A DNA stretch of 13,829 nt from an uncultured Planctomycetaceae bacterium (lineage in GTDB: Bacteria > Planctomycetota > Planctomycetia > Pirellulales > Pirellulaceae), in assembly GCA_903927685.1 (NCBI GenBank), contig CAIYOB010001206.1, positions 1-13,829 of the forward strand, in the 5' to 3' direction. Below, piece after piece: positions 1 through 10,086 of the stretch (position 1 is the first letter of the stretch; each line of letters opens with the position of its first letter). A model generated the notes under the pieces. The model was not told where the DNA came from. It saw only the letters and a program-made list of their open reading frames with translations, and ran no database searches. Both the position numbers and the translations under genes were made by a program.

Positions 1-2
1 AT

Positions 3-860
3 GATTTCGTCGACCCCGATTATCCGCTGGTCCTGCACCATGCCGACTCGCGGCTGACCTACACCTTTCCCGCCGCGGGGGACTATGTCTTGCGACTCCG
101 CGACACGCAAGGCAAAGGCGGCGACGAGTTCGCGTATCGACTGGTCGTCGCGCCGCCCAAACCCGATTGTGTCCTGCGGATGGTGCCCGACATGCAACGC
201 GTGGCTAAGGGCGATTCGGTGGTCGTCACGGTCACCGCCGACCGCCGGGACGGCTTTGGCAGCGAGATCGCCTTGGCCGTGCAGAACCTGCCGCCGGGCT
301 TCACGGCCAGCGACGCGATCATCCCGGCGGGCCAGCCCCAGGCGAAACTCACCATCACCGCTCCGCCCGATGCTCCCTTGGCCGCGATCTCTCCCACGAT
401 CGTCGGCACGGGCTCGCTGAACAACCAGCCGTGGACGCGAACGGCCAACGGCGCGGAAGACGTCATGCAGGCGTTCAGCTACCGGCATGTCGTGCCGACC
501 CGGGAGTTCGTCGTCGCGGTGATTGAGTCGTCACTGTTCAGTCTCGCGACCAATGCCCCGCCGCAAGGCCTGGAGGTCAAGGCGGGCGCCGAGGCGCAGG
601 TCGTCGTCAAGGCGGCGCGCAAGGAAGGCCCCAAGCCGCCCATCAACCTGGCCGTGGCCGACGCCCCCTTGGGAATCGCCGTCAAGATCGCCCCCATTCC
701 CGCCGACCAGGACGAAGTGACGCTCACGTTGACCGTCCCCGCTCAGGCTCCCGCCGGCGCCAAGGTCAACCTGATCCTCAACGGCACGCTGGCCACCGAC
801 AAAGAGACCGCGACGCGCACGGCCCCCGCGATCGCGGTCAAGATCCTCCCTGCGCAGTAA
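3..860 (+). CDS. C-terminal part of a secreted [17 protein letters not shown] PPC/beta-sandwich repeat protein (5' end outside window)
   Basis: The frame is open from the window edge (codon at position 3) to the TAA at 858-860, giving 285 visible residues; the true start lies upstream. The first about 40 visible residues read like the end of a bacterial pre-peptidase C-terminal (PPC) type domain (LTYTFPAAGDYVLRLRDT). Two or three Ig-like or NPCBM-like beta-sandwich segments follow, rich in Val/Ala/Pro, with the phrase LPPGFTASDAIIPAGQPQA typical of large extracellular planctomycete proteins. There is no catalytic motif and no membrane helix in the visible part. The role is probably structural or adhesive in the periplasm or outside the cell; this is inferred from family resemblance only. 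A TTG at 90 and other internal start codons are not the true start, because conserved-looking sequence precedes them in frame. Confidence 0.75.
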   Translation, partial: DFVDPDYPLVLHHADSRLTYTFPAAGDYVLRLRDTQGKGGDEFAYRLVVAPPKPDCVLRMVPDMQRVAKGDSVVVTVTADRRDGFGSEIALAVQNLPPGFTASDAIIPAGQPQAKLTITAPPDAPLAAISPTIVGTGSLNNQPWTRTANGAEDVMQAFSYRHVVPTREFVVAVIESSLFSLATNAPPQGLEVKAGAEAQVVVKAARKEGPKPPINLAVADAPLGIAVKIAPIPADQDEVTLTLTVPAQAPAGAKVNLILNGTLATDKETATRTAPAIAVKILPAQ

Positions 861-886
861 GCCGATCCGGTAACGACCGTGCGGAT

Positions 887-926
887 TCCGTCAAGTTTAC
901 GACGGATTGTGCGGCGAATTCCGCGT
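887..926 (+). terminator. Possible weak terminator after the PPC-type gene
   Basis: Two small inverted repeats lie 27-66 nt past the stop codon. One has arms TCCGTC (887-892) and GACGGA (901-906) with an 8-nt loop. The other is GCGG-CGAATT-CCGC, followed directly by GTTTT. Each stem is short, so termination here is only a possibility. Confidence 0.22.
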
Positions 927-975
927 TTTCCGCAGCCTCCCGGTCCCGCCGGTGCCGCAACCGGGCCGGGGGAGC

Positions 976-981
976 TAGAAT
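976..981 (+). promoter_or_regulatory. Possible -10 element (TAGAAT) just upstream of the ABC1 kinase start
   Basis: TAGAAT matches the sigma70 -10 consensus at 5 of 6 positions and lies 8 nt before the ATG at 990. No good -35 box is present 16-18 nt upstream (the region is GC-rich). If it is used, transcription would begin at or within a few bases of the start codon. The AGGAGG at 982-987 sits only 2 nt from the ATG, closer than normal Shine-Dalgarno spacing. Confidence 0.25.
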
Positions 982-989
982 AGGAGGAC

Positions 990-2678
990 ATGAGAATCAC
1001 GTCGATTCCGCACATCTACCGCAACGTCAAACGCTGGACGGAGATCCTGTCGGTCCTCAGCAAATACGGACTGGCCGACTGGATCAGCCGGCTGAACATC
1101 GATTTCTTCAAGGATCGGTTGAAAGACCGGGCGGGCGAGGCGTTGGCGCGCCACACGCCCGAAAAGCGGATCCGTCTGGCGCTGACCGAATTGGGACCGA
1201 CGTTCATCAAGCTGGGCCAGTTGCTGAGCACGCGCCCCGACCTGGCCGGCGTGCAACTGGCGGATGAACTCAAGCAATTGCAGGCGGACGTGCCTGCCGA
1301 TCCGCCAGACCTGGTCTGTTCCCTCATCGAAGAAGAACTGGGCCAGCCTGTCGACGAGCTGTTCGCGGAATTCTGCGATACGCCAATCGCTTCGGCCTCG
1401 ATCGGCCAGGTCCACGCCGCCCGGCTGACCAGCGGCGAGGACGTCGTGGTCAAGGTTCAGCATGCGGGCATCGAGGAGACCGTGCGTGAGGACTTGGACG
1501 TCCTGACGGGGTTGGCCCTGCTGGCCGAACGCGTGCCCGAACTGGCGTCCTATCGCCCGGCGGCGACCGTGGCCGAAATGGGCCGCATCCTGCGGCGGGA
1601 ACTGGACTTTGGCCGTGAAGAACGCAACCTCCAACAGTTCTTCGCCCGCTACAAAGACGACGCCACCGTTCACATTCCGCAGCCCTTCACCGAATACTGC
1701 ACCGCCCGCGTACTGACGATGGAACGGGTGGACGGGATCAAGCTGAAGGAACGAACCCGGCTGCTGGCTGAGGGGTTTGACTTGGAAGAAGTCGCCCGCC
1801 GCGGCGCGCGGTTGTACATCGACATGATTTTCGAGCAGGGCTTCTACCACGCGGATCCGCACCCGGGGAACCTGGTACTACTGCCCGGCAACTGCATCGG
1901 GCTGCTGGACTTTGGGATGGTCGGCCGGATCGAAGAGCGGCTGCGCGAAGACATCGAAGAAATGCTGCTGGCCATCGCCAGCCGCGACGTCTCGCTGCTG
2001 ACCAGCGTGCTGATGCGGGTCGGCGAGACGCCGCCGGACCTGGACGAGCGCACCTTGGCCGTCGAGGTAGCTGACTTCCTGGGCGACTATGCCTCGCAGC
2101 CGCTGGAGCAGCTGAGCCTGGGCAACGCGCTGAGCGACATGACCCAGATCATCCACCGCCACAAGATCAAGCTCCCGGCCCAGGTGGCGATGCTGCTCAA
2201 AACGCTGATCACCTTGGAGGGCACCGGCAAGCTGCTCAGCCCGAACTTCAGCTTGCTCGAACTGCTGCAGCCGCTGCACCGGAAGATGCTGTTCCGCCGG
2301 CTGTCACCGCAACGCCAGTGGCGCAAGTTCATGCGGTTCTACGTCGAGACCGAGCGGCTCGCGGAAATCCTGCCGCGGCGGTTGACCGAGATTCTCGAGC
2401 AGATCCAGGCGGGCAAATTCGACGTCCACTTGTACCACCGGGCCTTGGAACCGTCCGTCAACCGGCTGGTCCTGGGAATGCTGGCCAGCGCCCTGTTCAT
2501 GGGTTCGTCCTGGATGCTCAGCAATCGCGTGCCGCCGCTGCTGTTCCCCGACAACACGTACCTGGGCTTTCACCAGCTTTCGATCCTGGGCCTGGGCGGT
2601 TGTGCGATCAGCGTCCTGCTGGGCCTGCGGCTGCTGCGGGCCATCGGCAAATCGGGACACCTGGACAGCAAGGACTGA
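990..2678 (+). CDS. AarF/UbiB (ABC1) family atypical protein kinase-like protein
   Basis: This 562-residue protein belongs to the UbiB/AarF/COQ8 family, whose members support ubiquinone or other isoprenoid lipid metabolism as ATP-binding atypical kinases. Visible hallmarks are the KxGQ motif (K74-LGQ, in LGPTFIKLGQLLSTRPD), an Ala-rich loop (ASASIGQVHAA, 135-144), a nucleotide-binding Lys in VVVKVQ (K155), the ExD motif (ELDF, 204-207), the catalytic-loop equivalent HADPHPGN (287-294) and DFGMVGR (D307). Two C-terminal hydrophobic segments (about 493-511 and 527-550) should anchor it in the inner membrane. Length is normal for the family. The ATG is the only start after the in-frame TAG at 981, and the N-terminus (PHIYRNVKRW) fits relatives. 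No quinone-pathway gene is adjacent, so the substrate is not indicated. It converges with the kinase gene downstream. Confidence 0.93.
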   Translation: MRITSIPHIYRNVKRWTEILSVLSKYGLADWISRLNIDFFKDRLKDRAGEALARHTPEKRIRLALTELGPTFIKLGQLLSTRPDLAGVQLADELKQLQADVPADPPDLVCSLIEEELGQPVDELFAEFCDTPIASASIGQVHAARLTSGEDVVVKVQHAGIEETVREDLDVLTGLALLAERVPELASYRPAATVAEMGRILRRELDFGREERNLQQFFARYKDDATVHIPQPFTEYCTARVLTMERVDGIKLKERTRLLAEGFDLEEVARRGARLYIDMIFEQGFYHADPHPGNLVLLPGNCIGLLDFGMVGRIEERLREDIEEMLLAIASRDVSLLTSVLMRVGETPPDLDERTLAVEVADFLGDYASQPLEQLSLGNALSDMTQIIHRHKIKLPAQVAMLLKTLITLEGTGKLLSPNFSLLELLQPLHRKMLFRRLSPQRQWRKFMRFYVETERLAEILPRRLTEILEQIQAGKFDVHLYHRALEPSVNRLVLGMLASALFMGSSWMLSNRVPPLLFPDNTYLGFHQLSILGLGGCAISVLLGLRLLRAIGKSGHLDSKD

Positions 2679-2713
2679 GTCCGCCAGCAGGCGGCTCGTC
2701 GTCGACCGGGTCG

Positions 2714-2836
2714 GGCCTTGATCGGCTTGCTGCGCACTGTAACCCGAAGCGCCAGCGAGAGGGCCGCCCCCACTCGCTGGCGCTTCGGGCTACGGTCGCT
2801 ATTGCCCGCCCTGTGCGCAGTACTCCGATCAACGCC
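2714..2836. repeat. Long nested inverted repeat between convergent genes (possible bidirectional terminator or planctomycete repeat element)
   Basis: The core is a perfect 17-bp palindromic pair, CCCGAAGCGCCAGCGAG at 2743-2759 and its complement at 2773-2789, with a 13-nt loop. With one mismatch the arms extend to 2739-2759 and 2773-2793. Further out, CTGCGCAC (2730-2737) pairs with GTGCGCAG (2813-2820), and TTGATCGG (2718-2725) pairs with CCGATCAA (2825-2832), extending with one mismatch to 2714 and 2836. The element could fold as one about 120-nt cruciform or RNA hairpin. It lies between the convergent ends at 2678 and 2871, where it could stop transcription from both sides. The core resembles a hairpin repeat I associate with many planctomycete intergenic regions; copy number cannot be judged here. 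It contains no coding potential of its own. Confidence 0.8.
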
Positions 2837-2870
2837 ACAGGATCCTGAGTGGTGGCTGTCGTGGGAAACG

Positions 2871-4118
2871 CTAGTCCTTCGGCTCCTCGAACAGCGAGTC
2901 TTTGCGGACCGGCGCCTCGGCGCGCAGGGCGGGGAGTCCGGCAGGGGTCGGGATATCCAGCTTACTGACGGTCGTGACCCGCGAGTCGCCGCGGAGGATG
3001 CTCTCGGACGCCAATCGCTGCTCGGCCAGTTCTGCCCGCTTGGCCAGAACCGCCTCGAAATCGAACTCGATCGGCTTCCGCTCGGCCAGCGGCGTCAGGA
3101 TCCGGCGCACGTCGTCCGCCGTCTGAAAACGCCGTTCCGGACGTTTGGCCATCATCTTCTTGATGATCTTGACGATCCGCTCGGGGACCTTGGGATTCAA
3201 TTCGTGGATTTCCCGTGGCCGGCCGCGGCGATGGCCTGCCAGCTTGTCCGAGGTGTTCTTGGACGGGAAGGGCACCTGGCCGGTGACCAGGAAATAGAAC
3301 GTGCAACCCAGGCTGTAGATATCGGCGCGGCAGTCCACGTTCAGACTGTCGACGGACTGTTCCGGTGCGATATAGTCGGCCGTGCCGAGGCAATTCTGGC
3401 CCAGGATCGTGGCCAGCGAGTATTCGGCTTCACTGCCTCCGACCATGGCCAGACCGAAATCGAGGACCTTGACGGCGCCGTCGGTGCGGATCAGCAAGTT
3501 CTCGGGCTTGACATCGCGGTGCACCAGTCCCATCTGGTGGGCGTATTGCAGGCCCGTGGCCGCTTGGCAGATCACGTCACAGGACTGCCGCCAGTTCAGC
3601 GTGCGGCGGCGGATCTCCAGCAACTCGCGCAAGCTGACGCCCTTGACCAACTCCATGACCATGTAGTGGATGACGCCGTAGATGTCTTCGCTGCGGCGGA
3701 TCGCTTTGGTCCGCAGGATATTGGGGTGGCTCAGCTTCAGGCCCGCCTCGGCCTCCAATTGAAACCGGGTCAGCCGACCCTTGTCAAAGCGAAAGCGGTC
3801 CGCGAGGACCTTCAGCGCGACCTCCCAGTCGGTCTTCATCTCCCGGGCTCGGTACAGGTACCCCATTCCGCCGCAGCCCAGCAGTTCGATGATCCGGTAA
3901 TCGTCGATGAACAGCCCGCGGCGGCGGCCCTCCAGCAACCGGTTGGCCTGGTACTTGGTGATCACGCCGCGGGCCACCAGCGCTGCGGCGGCTTGCTCGG
4001 CGGTCGTCGCGTCGGCAGCCAGCACCTGCCGTCGCGCGGAATCGAATTCGGCCTCCGTCAGCAGGCGGCTCTTCTGCAACAGGGCCAGAAAACTGTCCAA
4101 CGCGACGGCGGCAGCCAT
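2871..4118 (-). CDS. Soluble Ser/Thr protein kinase (Hanks type)
   Basis: This 415-residue eukaryotic-like Ser/Thr kinase shows all expected motifs: glycine loop GCGGMGYLYRA (81-91), ALK lysine K103, HRDVKPEN (200-207) with catalytic D202, DFG (220-222), and GTADYIAPE (245-253). The kinase domain spans about 74-345. Residues 1-70 form an Ala-rich helical extension (SRLLTEAEFDSARRQ, then GVITKYQANRLLEG) of a type common before planctomycete kinases. The C-terminal 70 residues look helical and then disordered. No membrane helix is visible, so it is probably cytoplasmic. The ATG at 4118 has AGGA 5-6 nt upstream. It begins 6 nt after the ABC ATPase gene ends and is the last gene of that operon, so it may phosphorylate the products of the two upstream genes; that link is inference. 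Confidence 0.94.
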   Translation of the reverse strand: MAAAVALDSFLALLQKSRLLTEAEFDSARRQVLAADATTAEQAAAALVARGVITKYQANRLLEGRRRGLFIDDYRIIELLGCGGMGYLYRAREMKTDWEVALKVLADRFRFDKGRLTRFQLEAEAGLKLSHPNILRTKAIRRSEDIYGVIHYMVMELVKGVSLRELLEIRRRTLNWRQSCDVICQAATGLQYAHQMGLVHRDVKPENLLIRTDGAVKVLDFGLAMVGGSEAEYSLATILGQNCLGTADYIAPEQSVDSLNVDCRADIYSLGCTFYFLVTGQVPFPSKNTSDKLAGHRRGRPREIHELNPKVPERIVKIIKKMMAKRPERRFQTADDVRRILTPLAERKPIEFDFEAVLAKRAELAEQRLASESILRGDSRVTTVSKLDIPTPAGLPALRAEAPVRKDSLFEEPKD

Positions 4119-4124
4119 GGATTC

Positions 4125-4784
4125 CTATGCAGCTCGAAGGCGTCCCTCGCACATGTTGACTTGCCGCCGAGCGCGTTCGGCGGCGTAGGCTTCGTGGGTC
4201 ACCAGCAAGACGGTTCCGCCCTCCGCCCCATACTCGGACAACAGGTCCAAAACGGCCGTGGCGTTCTCCGGGTCCAAATTGCCGGTCGGCTCGTCGGCCA
4301 GCAACAGCCGCGGCCGATTCAGCAGGGCCCGGGCCATCGCCACGCGCTGGCGCTGTCCGACACTCAATTCTCCCGGGCGGTGGGACAGCCGATCACCCAG
4401 GCCAAAGCGAACCAGCAACTCCTCGGCTCGCGCCCCAGCGGTCGCGCGAGTCCGCGGCGACGCGGCCAGCCGGACGTTGTCCAGCACTGTCAGGTACGGC
4501 AGCAGATGAAACAGTTGAAAGACGAAGCCCATGTTCTCCGCGCGAAATGCCGCCCGCCCGGCCGGCGACATCTCGGAGATCGGCTGTCCGGCCACGGTCA
4601 CCCGACCTGCGGTGGGCTGGGCCAAGCCGCCGACCAGCGACAGCAGGGTCGATTTGCCGCAGCCGCTGGGGCCGCAGATGGCCACGAACTCGCCTTCCTC
4701 GATCCGTAACGTGACGTCGTCCAGAGCCCGCACTTCGCCTTGTGGCGTGCCGAAGACCTTGCTGGCGTTCTGCAGTTCAATCAT
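4125..4784 (-). CDS. ABC transporter ATP-binding protein, LolD/MacB/FtsE-like
   Basis: This 219-residue single ATPase domain has Walker A GPSGCGKST (about 38-46), a Q-loop in VFQLFHLLPYLTVLDNV, signature LSVGQRQR, Walker B LLLADEPTGNLD and switch His in VTHE. The hydrophobic Q-loop continuation (HLLPYLTVLDNV) and the EPTGNLD tail place it among ATPases that work with FtsX/MacB-type permeases in lipoprotein release or mechanotransmission. The signature reads LSVGQ rather than LSGGQ, a tolerated change. The ATG lies 3 nt after the upstream stop codon (TGACCCATG) without a clear ribosome site, which suggests translational coupling. No permease gene is next to it, and the operon boundaries leave no room for one. 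The partner must be encoded elsewhere, or the ATPase works in some other way. Confidence 0.93.
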   Translation of the reverse strand: MIELQNASKVFGTPQGEVRALDDVTLRIEEGEFVAICGPSGCGKSTLLSLVGGLAQPTAGRVTVAGQPISEMSPAGRAAFRAENMGFVFQLFHLLPYLTVLDNVRLAASPRTRATAGARAEELLVRFGLGDRLSHRPGELSVGQRQRVAMARALLNRPRLLLADEPTGNLDPENATAVLDLLSEYGAEGGTVLLVTHEAYAAERARRQVNMCEGRLRAA

Positions 4785-4787
4785 GGG

Positions 4788-7491
<2,704 letters not shown>

Positions 7492-7519
7492 CCCTCCTCC
7501 CCGATGAAAGGGCCCGCCG

Positions 7520-8899
7520 ATGTACCTGCCACGTTCGTTCTGGTGCCTGCTCCTGTGGGGGCTGCCCGCGCTGGCAGCCGAGCCGCTCGACATCGGTTCG
7601 CAGCGGGAGTTGTTCGTCGACGATTACCTGGTCGGTCAACTGGACGGCGCGGCCAAGCAGACCTTGCAGAAGCCGGTCCCGCGCGAGGTCGTCCTGGTGA
7701 CGGACAAGCCGTGGGAAGGCAACACGTGTGCCTATTACACGATCTTCCAGGACGGCGACTTGTACCGCATGTACTATCGCGGCTCGCACTTCGACGAACA
7801 GACGCGCAAGTCCGCGCACCCGGAAGTCGTCTGCTATGCGGAGAGCCGCGACGGGATCCAGTGGACGAAGCCCGAGCTGGGCCTGTGCGAATTCGGCGGC
7901 TCGAAGGCCAACAACATCATCTGGAACGGAGCGGGCGGCCACAATTTCACGCCCTTCAAGGACGCCCATCCCGCCTGCCTGCCCGAGGCCCGTTACAAAG
8001 CCCTGGCCGGCGGTGGCGGCGCCAAGCACGGCCTGTACGCCTACCAGTCCGCCGATGGTTTGCGCTGGTCGCTGACCCGCGCCGAGCCGGTCATCACCCG
8101 GGGCGCGTTCGATTCGCAGAACCTGGCTTTCTGGGATCCACAGGCCAAGCTGTATCGCGAATTCCACCGCGAGTTCCGCGGCGTGCGGGATATCATGACC
8201 GGGACGTCAAGCGATTTCCTGAACTGGACCGAGCCCGTGTTCCTCGAGTACTTTGCGGCGCCGCAGGAGCACCTGTACACCAATGCCATCCGGCGCTACG
8301 AGCGGGCTCCGCAGCTGCTGATCGGTTTTCCGACCCGGTTCCACCCGGAGCGTCGCGAGCAGGTCGAACCGATCTTCATGACCAGCCGCGACGGCCGAAA
8401 CTTCCACCGCTGGCCCGAAGCGTTGATCCCCGTCACCGCCCCGGAGAACCGCGACGGCAACCGCAGCAACTACATGACATGGGGCTTGGTCCAGCTGCCC
8501 GGGAACGACAAGGAGTACTCGGTTTACGCCACCGAGGCGTACTACACGGGTCCGGACAGCCGCCTGCGGCGGTTCACTTTTCGCGTCGACGGCTTCGTCT
8601 CCATCCACGCCCCCGCCGCCGGCGGGCAACTGCTCACCAAGCCCTTGCGTTTCGCCGGAGCGAAGCTGACGGTCAACGCCGCCGCCGCAGGAAGCCTGCG
8701 GGTGGAGATCCAAGACCCCGCGGGCCAGCCGGTCGCCGGTTTTGCTTTGGCCGATTGCCAGCCGTTCCAGGGCGACGCGCTTGAGCACGTCGTCACGTGG
8801 GTCGGCGGCGCGGACGTCAGTTCCCTGGCTGGCAAGCCCGTCCAACTGCGGTTCGAACTCCACGACGCCGATTTATACTCGCTCCGGTTCGCCGACTAG
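7520..8899 (+). CDS. Secreted five-bladed beta-propeller glycoside-hydrolase-like protein (GH43/GH32-type fold)
   Basis: This 459-residue protein has a signal peptide (MYLPRSFWCLLLWGLPALAA, cleaved near residue 20) and is probably periplasmic or secreted. Residues about 25-365 contain the repeated blade signatures of five-bladed propeller hydrolases: DGDLYRMYYRGS, YAESRDGIQWTKPELG, GAFDSQNLAFWD, TSSDFLNWTEPVFLEY, FMTSRDGRNFHRW. Residues about 370-459 form a C-terminal beta-sandwich, probably carbohydrate-binding (GSLRVEIQDPAGQPVAGF). The family is abundant in planctomycetes and is often annotated as sucrase/levanase-like; the substrate is unknown and the catalytic acids cannot be assigned by eye. 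The ATG has AAAGGG 7 nt upstream. It lies 28 nt after ldh on the same strand, so the two may be cotranscribed. Confidence 0.85.
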   Translation: MYLPRSFWCLLLWGLPALAAEPLDIGSQRELFVDDYLVGQLDGAAKQTLQKPVPREVVLVTDKPWEGNTCAYYTIFQDGDLYRMYYRGSHFDEQTRKSAHPEVVCYAESRDGIQWTKPELGLCEFGGSKANNIIWNGAGGHNFTPFKDAHPACLPEARYKALAGGGGAKHGLYAYQSADGLRWSLTRAEPVITRGAFDSQNLAFWDPQAKLYREFHREFRGVRDIMTGTSSDFLNWTEPVFLEYFAAPQEHLYTNAIRRYERAPQLLIGFPTRFHPERREQVEPIFMTSRDGRNFHRWPEALIPVTAPENRDGNRSNYMTWGLVQLPGNDKEYSVYATEAYYTGPDSRLRRFTFRVDGFVSIHAPAAGGQLLTKPLRFAGAKLTVNAAAAGSLRVEIQDPAGQPVAGFALADCQPFQGDALEHVVTWVGGADVSSLAGKPVQLRFELHDADLYSLRFAD

Positions 8900-8921
8900 C
8901 CGCGTGCGGGTTGCCTCACCT

Positions 8922-8941
8922 CGCTCGGGACGGTTCGAGCG
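8922..8941 (+). terminator. Possible weak stem-loop after the propeller hydrolase gene
   Basis: CGCTCG (8922-8927) and CGAGCG (8936-8941) form a 6-bp stem with an 8-nt loop, 23 nt past the stop codon. No U-tract follows, so this is a weak terminator candidate. The rest of 8900-9052 shows no convincing promoter or gene. Confidence 0.2.
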
Positions 8942-9052
8942 TCACGCAGAAATCCCCACCAAGTCGAGCCGAAACATTGTTCCCGTCCGACCCTGGACAA
9001 CGGTTCCGGCAAGTGGGACCATGGGCCATGCGGCAGTCAGCGAGGCGGAGTT

Positions 9053-9748
9053 ATGGGACTGGAACTGGTCGAACTCGTGATGGAGGTGGAGGAGACGTTT
9101 GGCATCATCGTCTCGGACCAAGCCGCTCCCCAGCTACAAACCGTTGGGCAACTCCACGCGTACATCCTGGAGAGCCGCCGCCAAACGCAGCAGCATGGAT
9201 GCCCGACAGGCCATGTCTTCCGTAACGTTCGGCGTGTGCTGACGGAGAACACGTCGGTGCCCAGACGGGCCATTCGCCCCTCCACGGAACTGAAGACGAT
9301 GCTTCCGCCACGGATACGCCGCCGTGTCTGGAAGCGTCTGCAACAGGAAGTACCGGGGCGACTGCGGGGACTCCGCCTGCCGTTTCGACTTGGGCCGGTG
9401 CTGACCGGTTGCTGCCTCCTTGCCGGAGTCGTCACTGCGGCCATGATTGTGCCGCTCGTCGGCTTCGTTCACGCCATCGTGTTGGGCGGTACGGCGACGG
9501 TCGCCATGCTGCTGGTGACATTCTCCGTTACCCGTCCGATTGCCCTGGCATTCCCGCACGGTGTGGCTACGGTCGGTGATGCGGCACGTGCGACGTTGCC
9601 GCCGGGCTACGAGGTGGCTGTCAGGCAGCAGATGACCGACGAGGAGGTCTGGGCGAAGTTGCAGAAGATCGTGGCGGACACCCTCGGCGTGAAGGTCGCA
9701 AAAGTCACGCCATCGGCCCGCTTCGTGGAGGATCTGGGGGCAGGCTGA
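9053..9748 (+). CDS. Membrane protein with acyl-carrier-protein-like halves at its two ends in swapped order
   Basis: This 231-residue protein begins MGLELVELVMEVEETFGI, which matches the stretch of an acyl carrier protein from the DSL motif through helix II, and continues to TVGQLHAYIL (helix IV). Residues about 52-105 are basic and helical. Two membrane helices follow (about 113-135 and 139-163). The C-terminus, DEEVWAKLQKIVADTLGV then VTPSARFVEDLGAG, matches the first half of a carrier protein and stops exactly where the Ser of the DSL motif would come. No phosphopantetheine Ser is present: G2 occupies that place at the N-terminus. I recall planctomycete proteins with the same ends, so the stop may be native rather than a truncation. 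The ATG has GAGG 7 nt upstream (9042-9045). Fatty-acid or polyketide function is not established. The next gene follows after 23 nt. Confidence 0.72.
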   Translation: MGLELVELVMEVEETFGIIVSDQAAPQLQTVGQLHAYILESRRQTQQHGCPTGHVFRNVRRVLTENTSVPRRAIRPSTELKTMLPPRIRRRVWKRLQQEVPGRLRGLRLPFRLGPVLTGCCLLAGVVTAAMIVPLVGFVHAIVLGGTATVAMLLVTFSVTRPIALAFPHGVATVGDAARATLPPGYEVAVRQQMTDEEVWAKLQKIVADTLGVKVAKVTPSARFVEDLGAG

Positions 9749-9771
9749 CCGAGAATCAGGGGAGCCAACGC

Positions 9772-10032
9772 ATGACCGAAACGAATAGAAGCCGTCCCGG
9801 AGCCTTGATCGGAGTCGCATTCAGCGGCGTCGCGCTGGGGGCGGTCCTCGGTGCGATCACCAACGCCGTCAACGGCAGGGTAAGCCCGCTCTATTTCCGC
9901 AACATCATGCGGCGGGACGACGTGCAGGACATCTGGCGGGCCAGCAGTTGTCTTCAAGCCAAAGGCCAATCCCCATCAGCAAGAAAACGACCAGGATCAA
10001 CGCCACGATGCCGCAGATCGGCATCAGGGTGA
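9772..10032 (+). CDS. Small glycine-rich membrane protein, apparently 3'-truncated
   Basis: The 86-residue frame starts at an ATG with AGGGGAG 7 nt upstream. Residues 9-32 (GALIGVAFSGVALGAVLGAI) form a glycine-zipper membrane helix, followed by NAVNGRVSPLYFRNIMRR and VQDIWRAS. I associate this pattern with small planctomycete membrane proteins that continue with a second helix after IWRAS. Here, from about 9946, the sequence turns into Ser/Arg-rich residues (SCLQAKGQSPSARKRPG) with no membrane character. That stretch is the antisense of the small membrane-protein gene at 9905-10075. The natural 3' part therefore seems lost. It sits 23 nt after the carrier-protein-like gene, probably in the same transcript. 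Function is unknown; the truncation is inferred from composition and remembered relatives. Confidence 0.5.
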   Translation: MTETNRSRPGALIGVAFSGVALGAVLGAITNAVNGRVSPLYFRNIMRRDDVQDIWRASSCLQAKGQSPSARKRPGSTPRCRRSASG

Positions 10033-10075
10033 GCAGGACGACGAGCTTCACCGGCGTTGGCAATTTCTGTCGCAT
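9905..10075 (-). CDS. Small single-helix membrane protein, 56 residues, possibly with an altered C-terminus
   Basis: Read on the minus strand from the ATG at 10075, this gives MRQKLPTPVKLVVLLTLMPI followed by a hydrophobic run to about residue 40 (GLWLEDN), then CWPARCPARRPAA and TGA. The ATG has GGTGG 4-5 nt upstream and follows the stop of the peptidyl-tRNA hydrolase-like frame by 11 nt. Basic N-terminus plus one or two hydrophobic segments (11-39) indicate a small inner-membrane protein. The last 14 residues are antisense to the plus-strand membrane protein and look foreign, so the true C-terminus may end near residue 43. No function is recognised. The frame is short, but its strong hydrophobic pattern and ribosome site support it. 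Confidence 0.45.
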   Translation of the reverse strand: MRQKLPTPVKLVVLLTLMPICGIVALILVVFLLMGIGLWLEDNCWPARCPARRPAA

Positions 10076-10086
10076 GTGGCCACCGT

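Noticed and set aside
975..1862. 295-codon minus-strand open frame
   Set aside because: Antisense to the UbiB-type gene, which carries all family motifs; composition is His/Gln/Arg-rich without recognisable structure.
2718..4709. 663-codon plus-strand open frame
   Set aside because: It is antisense to the kinase and ABC ATPase genes, is rich in Gln/Arg/Leu as expected from GC-rich antisense frames, and shows no domain. Its length comes from codon bias in the genes opposite.
7504..8784. 426-codon plus-strand frame overlapping the propeller hydrolase
   Set aside because: Arg/Pro/Gly-rich out-of-frame shadow; the frame starting at 7520 has a signal peptide, a ribosome site and blade motifs.
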